DNA of 64,000 nt from Gaiellales bacterium (lineage in GTDB: Bacteria > Actinomycetota > Thermoleophilia > Gaiellales > JAICJC01): contig DASWRM010000067.1 of NCBI GenBank assembly GCA_036403155.1, positions 29,901 through 93,900 on the forward strand. The letters are read 5' to 3'. A model generated the notes under the pieces. It was not told where the DNA came from, ran no database searches, and worked only from the letters and a program-made list of their open reading frames with translations. The number at the start of each line of letters is the position of its first letter. The stretch's first letter is position 1. Positions 50,350 through 61,127 of this stretch are shown one piece after another. Made by a program: the position numbers and the translations under genes.

Positions 50350-50757
50350 TCAGACGCGAAGTGCGAGCCCGCGCCGGCCGCGAAGCACCGTGGCGGCCAT
50401 CGCGGCGGCGAAGGCGGCGGCGAGCCCCACGAGCGCGCCGATGGTGGCGTCCGTCCAGCTGAAGCCCTGCGACGCCGCCTGCGGCGCCGGCTGGGTGAGC
50501 GGCACGGCGGCCGGCGTGCCGATGTCGGCGGGGTTGTCGGCCGGACCGACGCTCGACGGGATGACGGGCGTGCCGACCTGCGCGGGGGAGTCGACCGGCC
50601 CGCTCAGGGCCGGCGAGACGAGAGACTGCGACGACGGGGTGACCGACGGCGTGATGGTGGTGCCGACCGGCTTTGCGAGTGCGGCCGAGGTAACGGTGAG
50701 CGATACGGCGACGGCGGCGGCAAAGCCGGCGAGCCGGAGTGTGGTGCGAGTGATCAT
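50350..50757 (-). CDS. Exported Pro/Ser-rich protein with C-terminal membrane anchor
   Basis: 135 residues from the ATG at 50757, where the signal peptide starts (LAGFAAAVAVSLTVTSAALA); the open frame upstream to 50874 lacks it. A Pro/Ser/Val linker (about 30-95) has repeating VGTPVIPSS, IGTPAAVPL units. Near the C-terminus are a membrane helix (TIGALVGLAAAFAAAMAATVL) and RGRR, a sorting-like arrangement without an LPxTG motif. Function unknown; likely a wall-spanning surface protein. Confidence 0.8.
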   Translation of the reverse strand: MITRTTLRLAGFAAAVAVSLTVTSAALAKPVGTTITPSVTPSSQSLVSPALSGPVDSPAQVGTPVIPSSVGPADNPADIGTPAAVPLTQPAPQAASQGFSWTDATIGALVGLAAAFAAAMAATVLRGRRGLALRV

Positions 50758-50811
50758 CGGTGCTGCCTTTCGGAGCGACGCGGGGGCGTGAACCGCCGCC
50801 GCGAGAGATTG

Positions 50812-50825
50812 TGTGGATATCCACA
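50812..50825. promoter_or_regulatory. 14-bp palindrome TGTGGATATCCACA upstream of pyrG
   Basis: A perfect palindrome in the gap between divergent genes. Each half (TATCCACA) resembles eight of nine bases of a DnaA box (TTATCCACA), here as two overlapping inverted sites. It could be an operator for either gene. A TATGAT -10 for pyrG is at 50890-50895. Confidence 0.5.
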
Positions 50826-50936
50826 TGACGCTCGGCCCCCGGGCGATCTTCCCTTCGCCCGGGAAACGGGCCACGTCGCGCGGCTCGCGTATGATGTCTT
50901 CCCGGGACCGGTCACTCTCGGAAAGGTGGGACGCTC

Positions 50937-52573
<1,637 letters not shown>

Positions 52574-52577
<4 letters not shown>

Positions 52578-54112
52578 GCGAGGCGGCCGCGCCCGATCCG
52601 GCCGTCGGAACGCTGACGGATACGTGGGAACGGCTGATCGCGCGCATGCGCGAGTTCAGCGACATCGACCACGCGACCGCGCTGCTCGGCTGGGACCAGG
52701 AGACGATGATGCCGCTGCGCGGCGGCGACGGGCGAGCGCGGCAGATGGCCACGCTGCGCGTGGTGCGGCATGAGCGGCTGGTCGACCCGGTGCTCGGCGA
52801 CCTGCTCGACCGCGCCGACGGCGAGGCGCTCGACGGCGCCCGGGCGGCGATGGTGCGGTGGCTCAAGCGCGACCGCGACCGTGCCGTCAAGCTCCCGCAG
52901 GAGTTCGTGCGACGGCTTGCGCTGGCGGAGGGGCACGGCGTGAACGCGTGGCGGGTTGCCCGCGAGGAGGGCGACTTCCGGCTCTACCAGGCCGAGCTCG
53001 AGGAGGTGATCGCCGCCAAGCGGGACGAGGCTGACCTGGTCGGCTATGAAGGGGAGCGGTACGACGCGCTGCTCGACCGCTACGAGCCGGGCATGCGCGT
53101 CGAGCGGCTCGAGCCGCTGCTGCGCGGCCTGCGCGAGGAGCTGGGCACGCTGCTCGAGGCCATCGTCGCCGCGCCGGAGCGGCCGCCGGCGCCGTTCGAC
53201 GGCCGGCTGTTCCCCGACCAGCAGCAGTGGGACCTCACCATCCGGCTGCTCGGAGACCTCGGATACGACATGACGGCCGGGCGGCAGGACCGCTCCGCGC
53301 ACCCGTTCACCCAGACGATTGGCCTCGGCGACGTGCGGGTGACCACGCGGATCGACGAGCGGCATCCGCTCAGCGCGGTCTACTCCACGGTGCACGAGGC
53401 GGGGCACGGCATGTACGAGCAGGGCTTCGACCCAGCGTACGAGGACACGCCGGTGGCGTCGGCGCCCTCGCTCGGCCTGCACGAATCGCAGTCGCGCCTG
53501 TGGGAGAACATCGTCGGCCGCAGCCTGCCGTTCTGGGAGCACTACGCGCCGGTCATGCACCAGGTGTTCGGCGACGCGATGGCCGGCGCCGGCGCGGAAG
53601 ATCTCTACCGCGCGGCCAACCGGGTGGAACGGTCGCTGATCCGGGTGGAGGCGGACGAGGTCACCTACAACCTGCACATCCTCATCCGCTTCGAGCTCGA
53701 GCTGGCCCTGATGCGCGACGAGCTCGAGGTGGCGGAGCTTCCGCAGGCATGGAACGACGCCTACGAGCGTGCGCTCGGGGTGCGGCCGCCGAACGACGCG
53801 CTGGGCGTGATGCAGGACATCCACTGGTCGCACGGCTCGTTCGGCTACTTCCCGACCTACACGCTCGGGAATCTGTACTCGGCACTGCTGTGGGACGCGT
53901 ACCGGGGGGCCGACGCGCAGGCCGACGAGCACATCCGGCGCGGCGAGTTCCACCATCTGCTCGACTGGCTGCGCGAGCACGTCCACCGCCACGGCGCCAT
54001 CGACCTCGGCGAGGATCTGATCCGGCGGGTGACGGGGTCGGGGCTCGACCACGGCCCGTTCATGCGGTACCTCTGGGACAAGTACGCGCCGCTCTACGGC
54101 ATCTCGCGATGA
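52574..54112 (+). CDS. Carboxypeptidase Taq (M32 metallopeptidase)
   Basis: 512 residues from the ATG at 52574. The zinc site HEAGH lies in [16 protein letters not shown], followed by [18 protein letters not shown], and further Glu ligand candidates in this block. [14 protein letters not shown] near the N-terminus and the C-terminal [23 protein letters not shown] are family hallmarks. It removes C-terminal residues from peptides with broad specificity. The pyrG-peptidase-peptidase order suggests a housekeeping peptide-turnover unit. Confidence 0.95.
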
Positions 54113-55230
54113 GACCCGGCGACTCCGTGGTGGACATGTTCGTCGAGCTCGCCGCCATCGGCAGCCCGTCGGGGGAGGAGCGCGCCGTCGCCGACCGGGT
54201 TCACGGGTATCTGCACGACCTCGGGCTCGAGACGGACGAGGACCGCGCCGGCGAGGCGATCGGGTCGGAGATCGGCAACATCTACTGCCGTGTGCCGCCA
54301 ACGGCGGAGGGCACGCCGATCTTCCTCAATGCCCACCTCGACACCGTGCCGCCGACCGACGCGATCGACCCGGTGGTCGAGGACGGGGTCGTCACGAACC
54401 GGCTGGACACGATCCTCGGCGCCGACAACAAGGCGGCCGTCGTCGCCATGCTGGCTGCCGTCGCCGAGCGGGTGCGATCCGGCGGCGGCCACGCGGGGCT
54501 CGAGCTCGTGTTCACGCCGATGGAGGAGGTCGGTCTGCGCGGCGCCAAGCAGTTCGACGTCTCACGGCTCGAGGCGCCGTTCGGCTACTGCTACGACCAC
54601 GCCGCTCCGATCGGCAACATCGTCCTCGCCGCGCCGTCTCAGCGGACGCTGACGCTCACCTTCCGCGGCTGGCCGGCGCACTCAGGCATCGCGCCCGAGA
54701 ACGGCCGCAGCGCCATCCTCGCGGCATCGCGCGCGATCGCGGCGATGCCGCTCGGGCGGCTCGACGAACGCACGACGACGAACGTCGGGTTGATCGAGGG
54801 CGGGGTGGCCGGGAACATCGTGCCGCCGCTCTGCGTGGTCCGGGCGGAGGCGCGCAGCCGCAGCGCCGAGCGCCTCAGCGAGACGGTGCAGGCGATGCTG
54901 GACGCTTCGGCGGCCGCCGCCGACGAGACCGGCTGCGAGCTCGAGGCGGCCGTGACCAGCGAGTACGAGACCTACCGCTTCGGCGGCGAGGAGCGTGCCG
55001 TGACGATGGCGGTGGCGGCGCTCGAGCGCTGCGGGTATGCGCCGTCGTTCATCGAGTCCGGTGGCGGGGCGGATGCGAACGTCTTCAACGCCGCCGGGAA
55101 GCCGTGTCTCAACCTCTGCAACGGGATGGCCGAGATCCACACGTCGCAGGAGCACATCACGGTCGCCGACCTGGAGGGCATGACGTCGGTGACCGGCGCG
55201 CTGATCGATCTCGCACGGTTGGGCGCCTGA
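54109..55230 (+). CDS. M20-family peptidase (PepT-like)
   Basis: 373 residues from the ATG at 54109. Metal ligands are seen in FLNAHLDTVPP (HxD), LGADNKAA (bridging Asp), PMEEVGLRGAK (Glu pair) and the late EIHTSQEHI (His). The dimerisation domain spans about 180-290. The acidic, N-terminal SGEERAVADRVHGYL segment matches tripeptide aminopeptidases. It overlaps the M32 gene by 4 bp. Confidence 0.92.
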   Translation: MRPGDSVVDMFVELAAIGSPSGEERAVADRVHGYLHDLGLETDEDRAGEAIGSEIGNIYCRVPPTAEGTPIFLNAHLDTVPPTDAIDPVVEDGVVTNRLDTILGADNKAAVVAMLAAVAERVRSGGGHAGLELVFTPMEEVGLRGAKQFDVSRLEAPFGYCYDHAAPIGNIVLAAPSQRTLTLTFRGWPAHSGIAPENGRSAILAASRAIAAMPLGRLDERTTTNVGLIEGGVAGNIVPPLCVVRAEARSRSAERLSETVQAMLDASAAAADETGCELEAAVTSEYETYRFGGEERAVTMAVAALERCGYAPSFIESGGGADANVFNAAGKPCLNLCNGMAEIHTSQEHITVADLEGMTSVTGALIDLARLGA

Positions 55231-55244
55231 GGCTGCAAAGCCCG

Positions 55245-55250
55245 TACAAT
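55245..55250 (+). promoter_or_regulatory. -10 hexamer TACAAT for ald
   Basis: TACAAT lies 75 nt before the ald start, so this message has a leader of roughly 68 nt, unlike most promoters here. No clear -35 is seen. Confidence 0.5.
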
Positions 55251-55325
55251 CTTGGGGTTTCGTGTTTCCGGAGCCGGACGTTTCCCGGGCCCCCGTCCGC
55301 AGACCATCAGAACCTCGGAGCTTCC

Positions 55326-56444
55326 ATGAAGATCGGTGTCGCGAAGGAGATCAAGCAGGACGAGTACCGCGTCGCCGTGACGACCGCGGGCGTGCGGGAG
55401 CTGGTGTCGCACGGCCATGAGGTGGTGATCGAGACGGGCGCCGGCGTCGGCAGCGCCATGTCCGACGAGGACTACCGGGCGGCCGGCGCGTCGATCGCAG
55501 ACGTCGACGCGGTCTGGAGCGAGTCCGAGATGATCCTGAAGGTGAAGGAGCCACTGGACGGCGAGTACCAGCGCCTCTCGTCCGGCCAGGTGCTGTTCAC
55601 CTATCTGCACCTCGCGGCGGCGCCCGAGCTGACCCGCGGGCTGGCCGAGACCGGCGCGACCGCAATCGCCTACGAGACGGTGGAGACCCCCGACCACCGG
55701 CTTCCCCTGCTCGCGCCCATGAGCGAGGTGGCGGGGCGGCTGGCCGCGCAGGTGGGTGCGTACTACCTGATGAAGCCGTTCGGCGGACGCGGCCGGCTCA
55801 TGGGCGGCGTGCCCGGTGTGCTGCCGGCGAAGGTACTCGTGCTCGGCGGCGGGATCGTCGGGTACAACTCGGCGCTGATCGCGCAGGGCATGCAGTCGGA
55901 CGTGACGATCTTCGAGCGCAGCGTCGACCGGATGCGAGAGCTGGACGTCAGCCTCGGGCGGACCGTCCTGTTCCAGGCGTCGAGCCGCGAGGCGATCGAG
56001 GAGGCCGTGTCGGCCGCCGACCTGGTGATCGGCGCGGTGCTGATCCCCGGTGCAAAGGCCCCGCACCTCATCACCCGCGACATGCTTGCGCTGATGAAGC
56101 CGGGGTCCGTGCTGGTTGACGTGGCGATCGACCAGGGCGGGTGCTTCGAGACCTCGCACCCGACCACGCACTCCGACCCCACCTACGTGGTCGACGACGT
56201 CCTGCACTACTGCGTCGCGAACATGCCGGGCGCCGTTCCGATCACGTCGACGTGGGCCCTCACCAACGTCACGCTGCCCTACGTCGAGGCCATCGCCGAC
56301 AAGGGAGTGAGCCGGGCGGTCAGGGACGATCCCGGGCTCGCCCGGGGCGTGAACGTGATCGACGGGCACGTCACCTACCAGCCCGTCGCCGACGCCGTGG
56401 GCATGGAGTACACGCCGCTCGACGACGTCGCTCCGCCCGCCTGA
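55326..56444 (+). CDS. ald: Alanine dehydrogenase
   Basis: 372 residues from the ATG at 55326. It interconverts alanine and pyruvate with NAD+ and ammonia. KIGVAKEIKQDEYRVAVTTAGV opens the protein; KVKEPLDGEY carries the substrate Lys; the Rossmann loop is LVLGGGIVGYNSALIAQGM; VDVAIDQGGCFETSHPTTH and MPGAVPITSTWALTNVTLPY are conserved. An AT-richer leader precedes it. It stands alone as a transcription unit. Confidence 0.95.
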   Translation: MKIGVAKEIKQDEYRVAVTTAGVRELVSHGHEVVIETGAGVGSAMSDEDYRAAGASIADVDAVWSESEMILKVKEPLDGEYQRLSSGQVLFTYLHLAAAPELTRGLAETGATAIAYETVETPDHRLPLLAPMSEVAGRLAAQVGAYYLMKPFGGRGRLMGGVPGVLPAKVLVLGGGIVGYNSALIAQGMQSDVTIFERSVDRMRELDVSLGRTVLFQASSREAIEEAVSAADLVIGAVLIPGAKAPHLITRDMLALMKPGSVLVDVAIDQGGCFETSHPTTHSDPTYVVDDVLHYCVANMPGAVPITSTWALTNVTLPYVEAIADKGVSRAVRDDPGLARGVNVIDGHVTYQPVADAVGMEYTPLDDVAPPA

Positions 56445-56514
56445 CCCGATTCCGGGCCGCCCCGGCCCGTTTGCGCGGGAGTCGTATGCTTCGGGTGAAG
56501 GGATCGTCGCGGAC

Positions 56515-57417
56515 GTGACGAACCCTCCCCCCGTGATGCGCACCTACGATCAGAAGCTGGCGGAGTTCCTGACGAGTCTGCAGCTCGAGCGGGGCGCCTC
56601 CCCGCACACGATCGAGGCGTACCGGCGCGACCTGATCGATCTCGGCGACTTCGTGGAGCATGTCGACCCCGACGAGATCGAGGTGAGCGTCCTCGACGAT
56701 TACGCCGTCGCGCTCCAGGACCGCGGGCTCTCGCCCGCCACCGTCCGCCGCCGGCTCGCCGCCGTGCGCGCATTCCTCAAGCACCGCGCGCGCGAGGGCG
56801 GCCGGGCGGATGCCGGCCGGTCGGTCGCACTTCCGCGGCTCGGGCGCCGGCTGCCGGAGCCGTTGACGCCCGGCGAGGCCGAGGCGATTGTGACCAGCCC
56901 GGACGCCTCTCCGCGCGGTCTTCGCGACCGCGCCATGCTGGAGCTCATGTACGGGGCCGGACTGCGGGTCTCGGAGCTGGTCTCGCTGCGCGTGTCGGAC
57001 ATCGATCTCGAGGAGGGGCTCGTCCGCACCACCGGCAAGGGCGCCAAGGAACGCGTCGTCCCGACCGGCCGCCGCGCGATCGAGGCGATCCGCATCTACA
57101 TGCAGCGCGGCCGGCCCTATCTGGGGCGCATGCAGCGCGGCGACGTCCTGTTCCTCAACCACCGCGGTCAGGGCATCACCCGCCAGGCGGTGTTCCAGCT
57201 GGTGCGCGACCACGCGCGCGAGGCCGGGATCGAGAAGATCGTCACGCCGCACACGCTGCGACACTCGTTCGCCACGCATCTGATCGAGAACGGCTGCGAC
57301 CTGCGCAGCGTCCAGGAGATGCTGGGGCATGCCTCGATCGAGACGACGCAGGTGTACACGCACGTCTCGGTGGAGCATGTGCGCGAGGCGTACCAGAAGG
57401 CGCACCCCCGGGCTTGA
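56515..57417 (+). CDS. xerD: Tyrosine recombinase XerD/XerC
   Basis: 300 residues, GTG start. The N-terminal SAM-like domain (ERGASPHTIEAYRRDL) precedes the catalytic domain with Arg in GAGLRVSELVSL, Lys in TGKGAKERVVP, HTLRHSFATHL (His, Arg), LGHASIETTQ and the nucleophile Tyr in QVYTHVS. It resolves chromosome dimers at dif. A possible -10, TATGCT, lies at 56485-56490. The stop overlaps a TTG start. Confidence 0.93.
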   Translation: MTNPPPVMRTYDQKLAEFLTSLQLERGASPHTIEAYRRDLIDLGDFVEHVDPDEIEVSVLDDYAVALQDRGLSPATVRRRLAAVRAFLKHRAREGGRADAGRSVALPRLGRRLPEPLTPGEAEAIVTSPDASPRGLRDRAMLELMYGAGLRVSELVSLRVSDIDLEEGLVRTTGKGAKERVVPTGRRAIEAIRIYMQRGRPYLGRMQRGDVLFLNHRGQGITRQAVFQLVRDHAREAGIEKIVTPHTLRHSFATHLIENGCDLRSVQEMLGHASIETTQVYTHVSVEHVREAYQKAHPRA

Positions 57418-58235
57418 CGGTCGAGGTCAGGCCGCTGCGTCCGCAGGACGTCGACTGGCTGGCCGACCTGCACAATGCCGCCTTCGCGGACTACGCCGTG
57501 CCGGCCGTGCTGGACGCGGCAGCGCTCGGCGGGTATCTGGACGAGACGGACGTCGATCCGGCGCTGAGTCGTGTCGCCTTTGTTGACGACGAGCCGGCGA
57601 GCTTCTGCCTGGGCGCGCTTCGGGGCGACCGGGCGAGCATCCGCGGCGAGGGCACAGCGACCTCGTTCCGGCGTCGGGGGCTCGGCCGCCTGGTGCTCGA
57701 GGCGACCCTCGAGGCGCTCGCCGGGGCCGGGGCGGCATCGGTGTGCCTGGAGGTGCTCCAGGGCAACGACGGGGCTATCCGGCTGTACCGTGACGCGGGG
57801 TTCGAGCAGCGCCGCCGGCTGATGGGCTACAGCCTGCAGCGGCCGGGGAGGGGCGTGCGAGCGCGGCTGTCGGGCGGCCTCTCGGAGTGCGACACCGGGA
57901 CCGCGCTCCGCATGCTCGAGGGCTGGGGCTGGCGGGACCCGCCATGGCAGCTCGAGCCCGCCTCCCTGTCGCATCTGCCCGCGCAGCGCCTCGACGGCCA
58001 CGCCGTGGTGGTGGGGAAGGGACGCGGAGACCGCTTCTGGCTGTATGCGCTCGCGGTCGATCCCGGCCGTCGCCGGCACGGGCTGGCGACCCGGGCGCTG
58101 TCGCTGCTGCCCGCGGGGTGGATCGGCATCCCCGCGCTGCTGCCGGAGGAGTGGTGGGAGGCGGGCGCGCTGCTGCGAGCGCTCGGCGCCATGACCGAGA
58201 GCCACTGGCAGTGGGAGATGCGCCGGGCGCTGTAG
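57414..58235 (+). CDS. Tandem-GNAT acetyltransferase (TTG start)
   Basis: 273 residues with a likely TTG start overlapping the xerD stop (TTGA), the only TTG start I assign here. The first GNAT unit (1-145) has GEGTATSFRRRGLGRLVLEATL and ends with IRLYRDAGFEQRRRLMGY. The second (about 150-273) is weaker: FWLYALAVDPGRRRHGLATRALSLL. Two-domain GNATs often have one active and one structural half. Substrate unknown. Confidence 0.85.
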   Translation: MTVEVRPLRPQDVDWLADLHNAAFADYAVPAVLDAAALGGYLDETDVDPALSRVAFVDDEPASFCLGALRGDRASIRGEGTATSFRRRGLGRLVLEATLEALAGAGAASVCLEVLQGNDGAIRLYRDAGFEQRRRLMGYSLQRPGRGVRARLSGGLSECDTGTALRMLEGWGWRDPPWQLEPASLSHLPAQRLDGHAVVVGKGRGDRFWLYALAVDPGRRRHGLATRALSLLPAGWIGIPALLPEEWWEAGALLRALGAMTESHWQWEMRRAL

Positions 58236-58238
58236 GTT
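58233..58238 (+). promoter_or_regulatory. -10 hexamer TAGGTT before the second GNAT gene
   Basis: TAGGTT overlaps the previous stop and ends 7 nt before the GTG at 58246. Confidence 0.35.
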
Positions 58239-58245
58239 CCCGCCC

Positions 58246-59184
58246 GTGGCGATCGAGATCCGGCCGGTGGAGCCGCGGGACCGCGACGCGCTCGCGGGGC
58301 TGCTGGCTGCGCGGCACTCCGCGCACCGGGCGGCGGAGCCGCTGCTGGCGGCCGGCGATGCGGTGGCCGAGGTCGACCGGGTGCTGGCGCGGAAGGAGCT
58401 GTGCGCGCCGCTGGTTGCGCTGCGGGCGGGGGAGCCCGTTGCCTACCTGGCCGGCGAGGTGCGCCAGAACGGGTTCTGGGGCAGGCACGCCTGGGTCGAT
58501 CGGGCTGGGCACGCTGCACAGGATGGGGAGGCGCTGCGCGACCTCTACGCCGCGGCCGCCCCTGCCTGGGTCGACGCCGGCGCGCGGCTGCACCTCGTCC
58601 TCGTGCCGGCGGTGGCCGATGCCATGGCCCCGTGGTACCGGCTGGCCTTCTCGCAGATGCAGGTGATCGGCATGCGCCGGGCGGGCGGCGAGGTCGCTGA
58701 TCCTCCTCCGGGCGTGACGGTTCGGCCGGCGGCCGACGGCGAGCTCGAGCGGGTTGCGCGCACGCAGGGACGGCTGATCTGGGACGCGCAGGTCGGCTCG
58801 CCGGTGTTCACGGGGTTGACGCCGCCCGAGTGGGATGACGAGCTGGCGGCCTGGGTGGAGGCGTTCGGCGGGCGAGACATGCTCTGGGTGGCCGAGCGCG
58901 AGGGAGAGCTGCTCGGGCACGTGTACCTGTATCCGGCCGGCGAAGAGCTGGGGGAGCCGGCCGGCGCCGTGACGCTGTCGACGGCGGCGGTGGTGCCGTC
59001 AGCCCGCGGCGGCGGGGTGGGCCTGGCGCTGGCGACGCGTGCGATCGCATGGGCGGCGCAGGCGGGCCACGGGTCGATCATGATCGATTGGCGGGTGACC
59101 AACCTGGGCGCATCCCGCTTCTGGCCGGCGCGAGGGTTCCGGCCGGTGTTTCACCGGATGAGCAGGATGATCGGAATCGGCTGA
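58246..59184 (+). CDS. Tandem-GNAT acetyltransferase
   Basis: 312 residues. The N-terminal half (1-150) is a degenerate GNAT unit with APLVALRAGEPVAYLAGEV; the C-terminal half has the acetyl-CoA site LSTAAVVPSARGGGVGLALATRAIAWA and DWRVTNLGASRFWPARGFRPVFHRM. A second tandem-GNAT gene precedes it, with only 10 bp between. A role such as small-molecule detoxification is possible but unproven. A strong terminator follows. Confidence 0.88.
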   Translation: MAIEIRPVEPRDRDALAGLLAARHSAHRAAEPLLAAGDAVAEVDRVLARKELCAPLVALRAGEPVAYLAGEVRQNGFWGRHAWVDRAGHAAQDGEALRDLYAAAAPAWVDAGARLHLVLVPAVADAMAPWYRLAFSQMQVIGMRRAGGEVADPPPGVTVRPAADGELERVARTQGRLIWDAQVGSPVFTGLTPPEWDDELAAWVEAFGGRDMLWVAEREGELLGHVYLYPAGEELGEPAGAVTLSTAAVVPSARGGGVGLALATRAIAWAAQAGHGSIMIDWRVTNLGASRFWPARGFRPVFHRMSRMIGIG

Positions 59185-59185
59185 G

Positions 59186-59216
59186 GCCCACCGGGCGCAG
59201 GGTGCGCCCGGTGGGC
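59186..59216. terminator. Bidirectional terminator hairpin
   Basis: A perfect 13-bp stem (GCCCACCGGGCGC / GCGCCCGGTGGGC) with an AGGGT loop lies between convergent genes, 1 bp after the GNAT stop. It lacks a T-run. Confidence 0.75.
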
Positions 59217-59224
59217 GTGCCGGC

Positions 59225-59878
59225 TCAGCTCCAGTCGAACAGGTGGTCGATCCACGACGGCTCGCGCACCTCGGCGACCACCATCGCCGGCGACGCGACG
59301 CTGTACCAGCGATTGCCGAGCCGCAGTGCCCGCTTCTCGAGCGGCACCACCCGGTGCGCGTACTCGCGATCGGACCCCGGTCCGATGTGGTCGTACAGCG
59401 CGGCCAGCCGTCCGGCCATGCGCCCGCCGACCGTGAACGCCCTCACCAGGTCGGAGTGGGCCTCCTCGAGCCCCTTCGGCGGCCGCACCCGCCGGGCTGC
59501 TGCAGCGGCCCGGGCGAGATGCAGCTGAACGCTGCGTGAGTCGGCCGCCAGGGCGGGGAAGTCGCCCGATGCCGCGATCGATGCCTCGTGATCCGCGGCC
59601 CGGTTCGCCTGCCGCACCTCCCGCCGCGCCGGCTGCAGGGCGCGAAGGTATGCCCGCATCTCGTCACCGATGTCCGCTCCGAGCACCGTCGCCGACTCCA
59701 GCGTGACCGCCGACCCGCCGCTTGTGTCCGGCTGGTGTGCCGGTGGCTGCTCATGCCGCTGGTGCTTCGTGCCTGGCTGAGCGGCGGCGACCGGGCCGGC
59801 CGCTCCGCCGCCGCAGTTCGCCGCGATCAGCGCCACGGCCGTTGCTGCGAGTGCGGTTCGTCCCCAGACCATGCCCAT
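59225..59878 (-). CDS. Lipoprotein of unknown function
   Basis: 217 residues. The signal peptide ends with ALIAANCGGG, so a lipid-anchored Cys is probable. A His/Gln/Pro-rich linker (about 38-55) precedes a helical domain rich in Arg and Ala (MRAYLRALQPARREVRQANRAADHEASIAA). A second conserved-looking helix pair is around DLVRAFTVGGRMAGRLAALYD. No family recognised. It is divergent from deoB. Confidence 0.75.
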   Translation of the reverse strand: MGMVWGRTALAATAVALIAANCGGGAAGPVAAAQPGTKHQRHEQPPAHQPDTSGGSAVTLESATVLGADIGDEMRAYLRALQPARREVRQANRAADHEASIAASGDFPALAADSRSVQLHLARAAAAARRVRPPKGLEEAHSDLVRAFTVGGRMAGRLAALYDHIGPGSDREYAHRVVPLEKRALRLGNRWYSVASPAMVVAEVREPSWIDHLFDWS

Positions 59879-59951
59879 CCCTCCTCGTTGGATGTGGACA
59901 TCGTCCGCTTGCGAGATGGACGTGGCGTCGGGCGAAACCCTCGCCGTTCAC

Positions 59952-59957
59952 TAGATT
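59952..59957 (+). promoter_or_regulatory. -10 hexamer TAGATT of deoB
   Basis: TAGATT ends 6 nt before the ATG of deoB. Confidence 0.5.
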
Positions 59958-59963
59958 GCCCTG

Positions 59964-61127
59964 ATGCCCCGAGCATGTGTGATCGTCCTCGACGCCGTCG
60001 GCGTGGGTGACCTGCCGGACGCCGAGCGGTACGGCACGGCGGGCTCCAACACCCTTGCGCATGTCGCCGAGGCGGTGGGCGGGCTCGACGTGCCCTCGCT
60101 GCAGCAGCTCGGGCTCGGAAACATCCAGCCGATCCACGGCTGCGCGCCGCGGCCGGACGCGCCCGCCGTCTGGGGCCGCCTGCGCGAGCGCAGCCAGGGC
60201 ATGGACACGACCACGGGCCACTGGGAGATGGTGGGGATCGTCACCGAGCGGGCGTTTCCGACGTTCCCCGACGGATTCCCGGACGAGCTGCTCGACGAGT
60301 TCTCCCGGCAAACAGGGCGCGGGGTGATCGGGAACGTTGCCGCCTCGGGGACGGAGATCATCCAGCGGCTGGGCGAGGAGCACCAGCGGACCGGGGCCTG
60401 GATCGTGTACACGTCCGCGGACAGCGTCTTCCAGGTCGCGGCCCACGAGCAGACCGTGCCGCTCGACGAGCTGTACGGTGCGTGCCGCACGGCCCGCGAC
60501 CTGCTGAGCGGCGAGCTGGCCGTCGGGCGCGTGATCGCGCGGCCGTTCGAGGGCGAGCCGGGCGCGTACGTCCGGACGCCGCGCCGACATGACTTCTCGC
60601 TGCTGCCGCCCGAGCCCAACCACCTGGAGCGCCTGCGCGCGGCGGGCATCGCCGTGCACGGGGTCGGCAAGATCCCGGACATCTTCGCGGGGCGGCACAT
60701 GGACTCGTCGTCTCCGACGGAGTCGAACGCGCAGGGCATCGCCCGCACGGCTCAGCTCCTGCGGAAGGCCCCGGACGGCTGCCTGGTGTTCACCAACCTG
60801 GTGGAGACGGACATGATCTGGGGGCACCGCAACGATCCCCATGGGTTCGCCGACTCCATCCGCGAGTTCGACGAGGAGCTGCCGGGCCTGATGGCGACGC
60901 TGCGGCACGGTGATCTGCTCGTGCTGACGTCCGATCATGGATGCGATCCGACCACCGCCTCGACCGACCACTCGCGCGAGCACGGCCTGCTGCTGGCTCA
61001 TGTGGTCGGCGCTGCCAGGGCGAGCGGCCGTCACGACGGCGACACGTTCGCCGACGTCGGCGCGACGGTGCAGCGGCATCTGACGGGCGGTTGGGATGCC
61101 GACCTGCCGGGGACGCCGGTGCTGTGA
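59964..61127 (+). CDS. deoB: Phosphopentomutase
   Basis: 387 residues. It converts ribose-1-phosphate and ribose-5-phosphate. The alkaline-phosphatase-like fold shows VIVLDAVGVGDLPDA, the phospho-acceptor Thr in GMDTTTGHWEM, and the late metal ligands in LTSDHGCDPTTASTDHSREHG. It starts a four-gene run with deoA, mutM and a YbaK-like gene. Confidence 0.95.
   Translation: MPRACVIVLDAVGVGDLPDAERYGTAGSNTLAHVAEAVGGLDVPSLQQLGLGNIQPIHGCAPRPDAPAVWGRLRERSQGMDTTTGHWEMVGIVTERAFPTFPDGFPDELLDEFSRQTGRGVIGNVAASGTEIIQRLGEEHQRTGAWIVYTSADSVFQVAAHEQTVPLDELYGACRTARDLLSGELAVGRVIARPFEGEPGAYVRTPRRHDFSLLPPEPNHLERLRAAGIAVHGVGKIPDIFAGRHMDSSSPTESNAQGIARTAQLLRKAPDGCLVFTNLVETDMIWGHRNDPHGFADSIREFDEELPGLMATLRHGDLLVLTSDHGCDPTTASTDHSREHGLLLAHVVGAARASGRHDGDTFADVGATVQRHLTGGWDADLPGTPVL

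Noticed and set aside
50800..50840. Chromosome origin suggested by DnaA-like half sites
   Set aside because: Only one palindrome, no AT-rich region and no dnaA or dnaN nearby.
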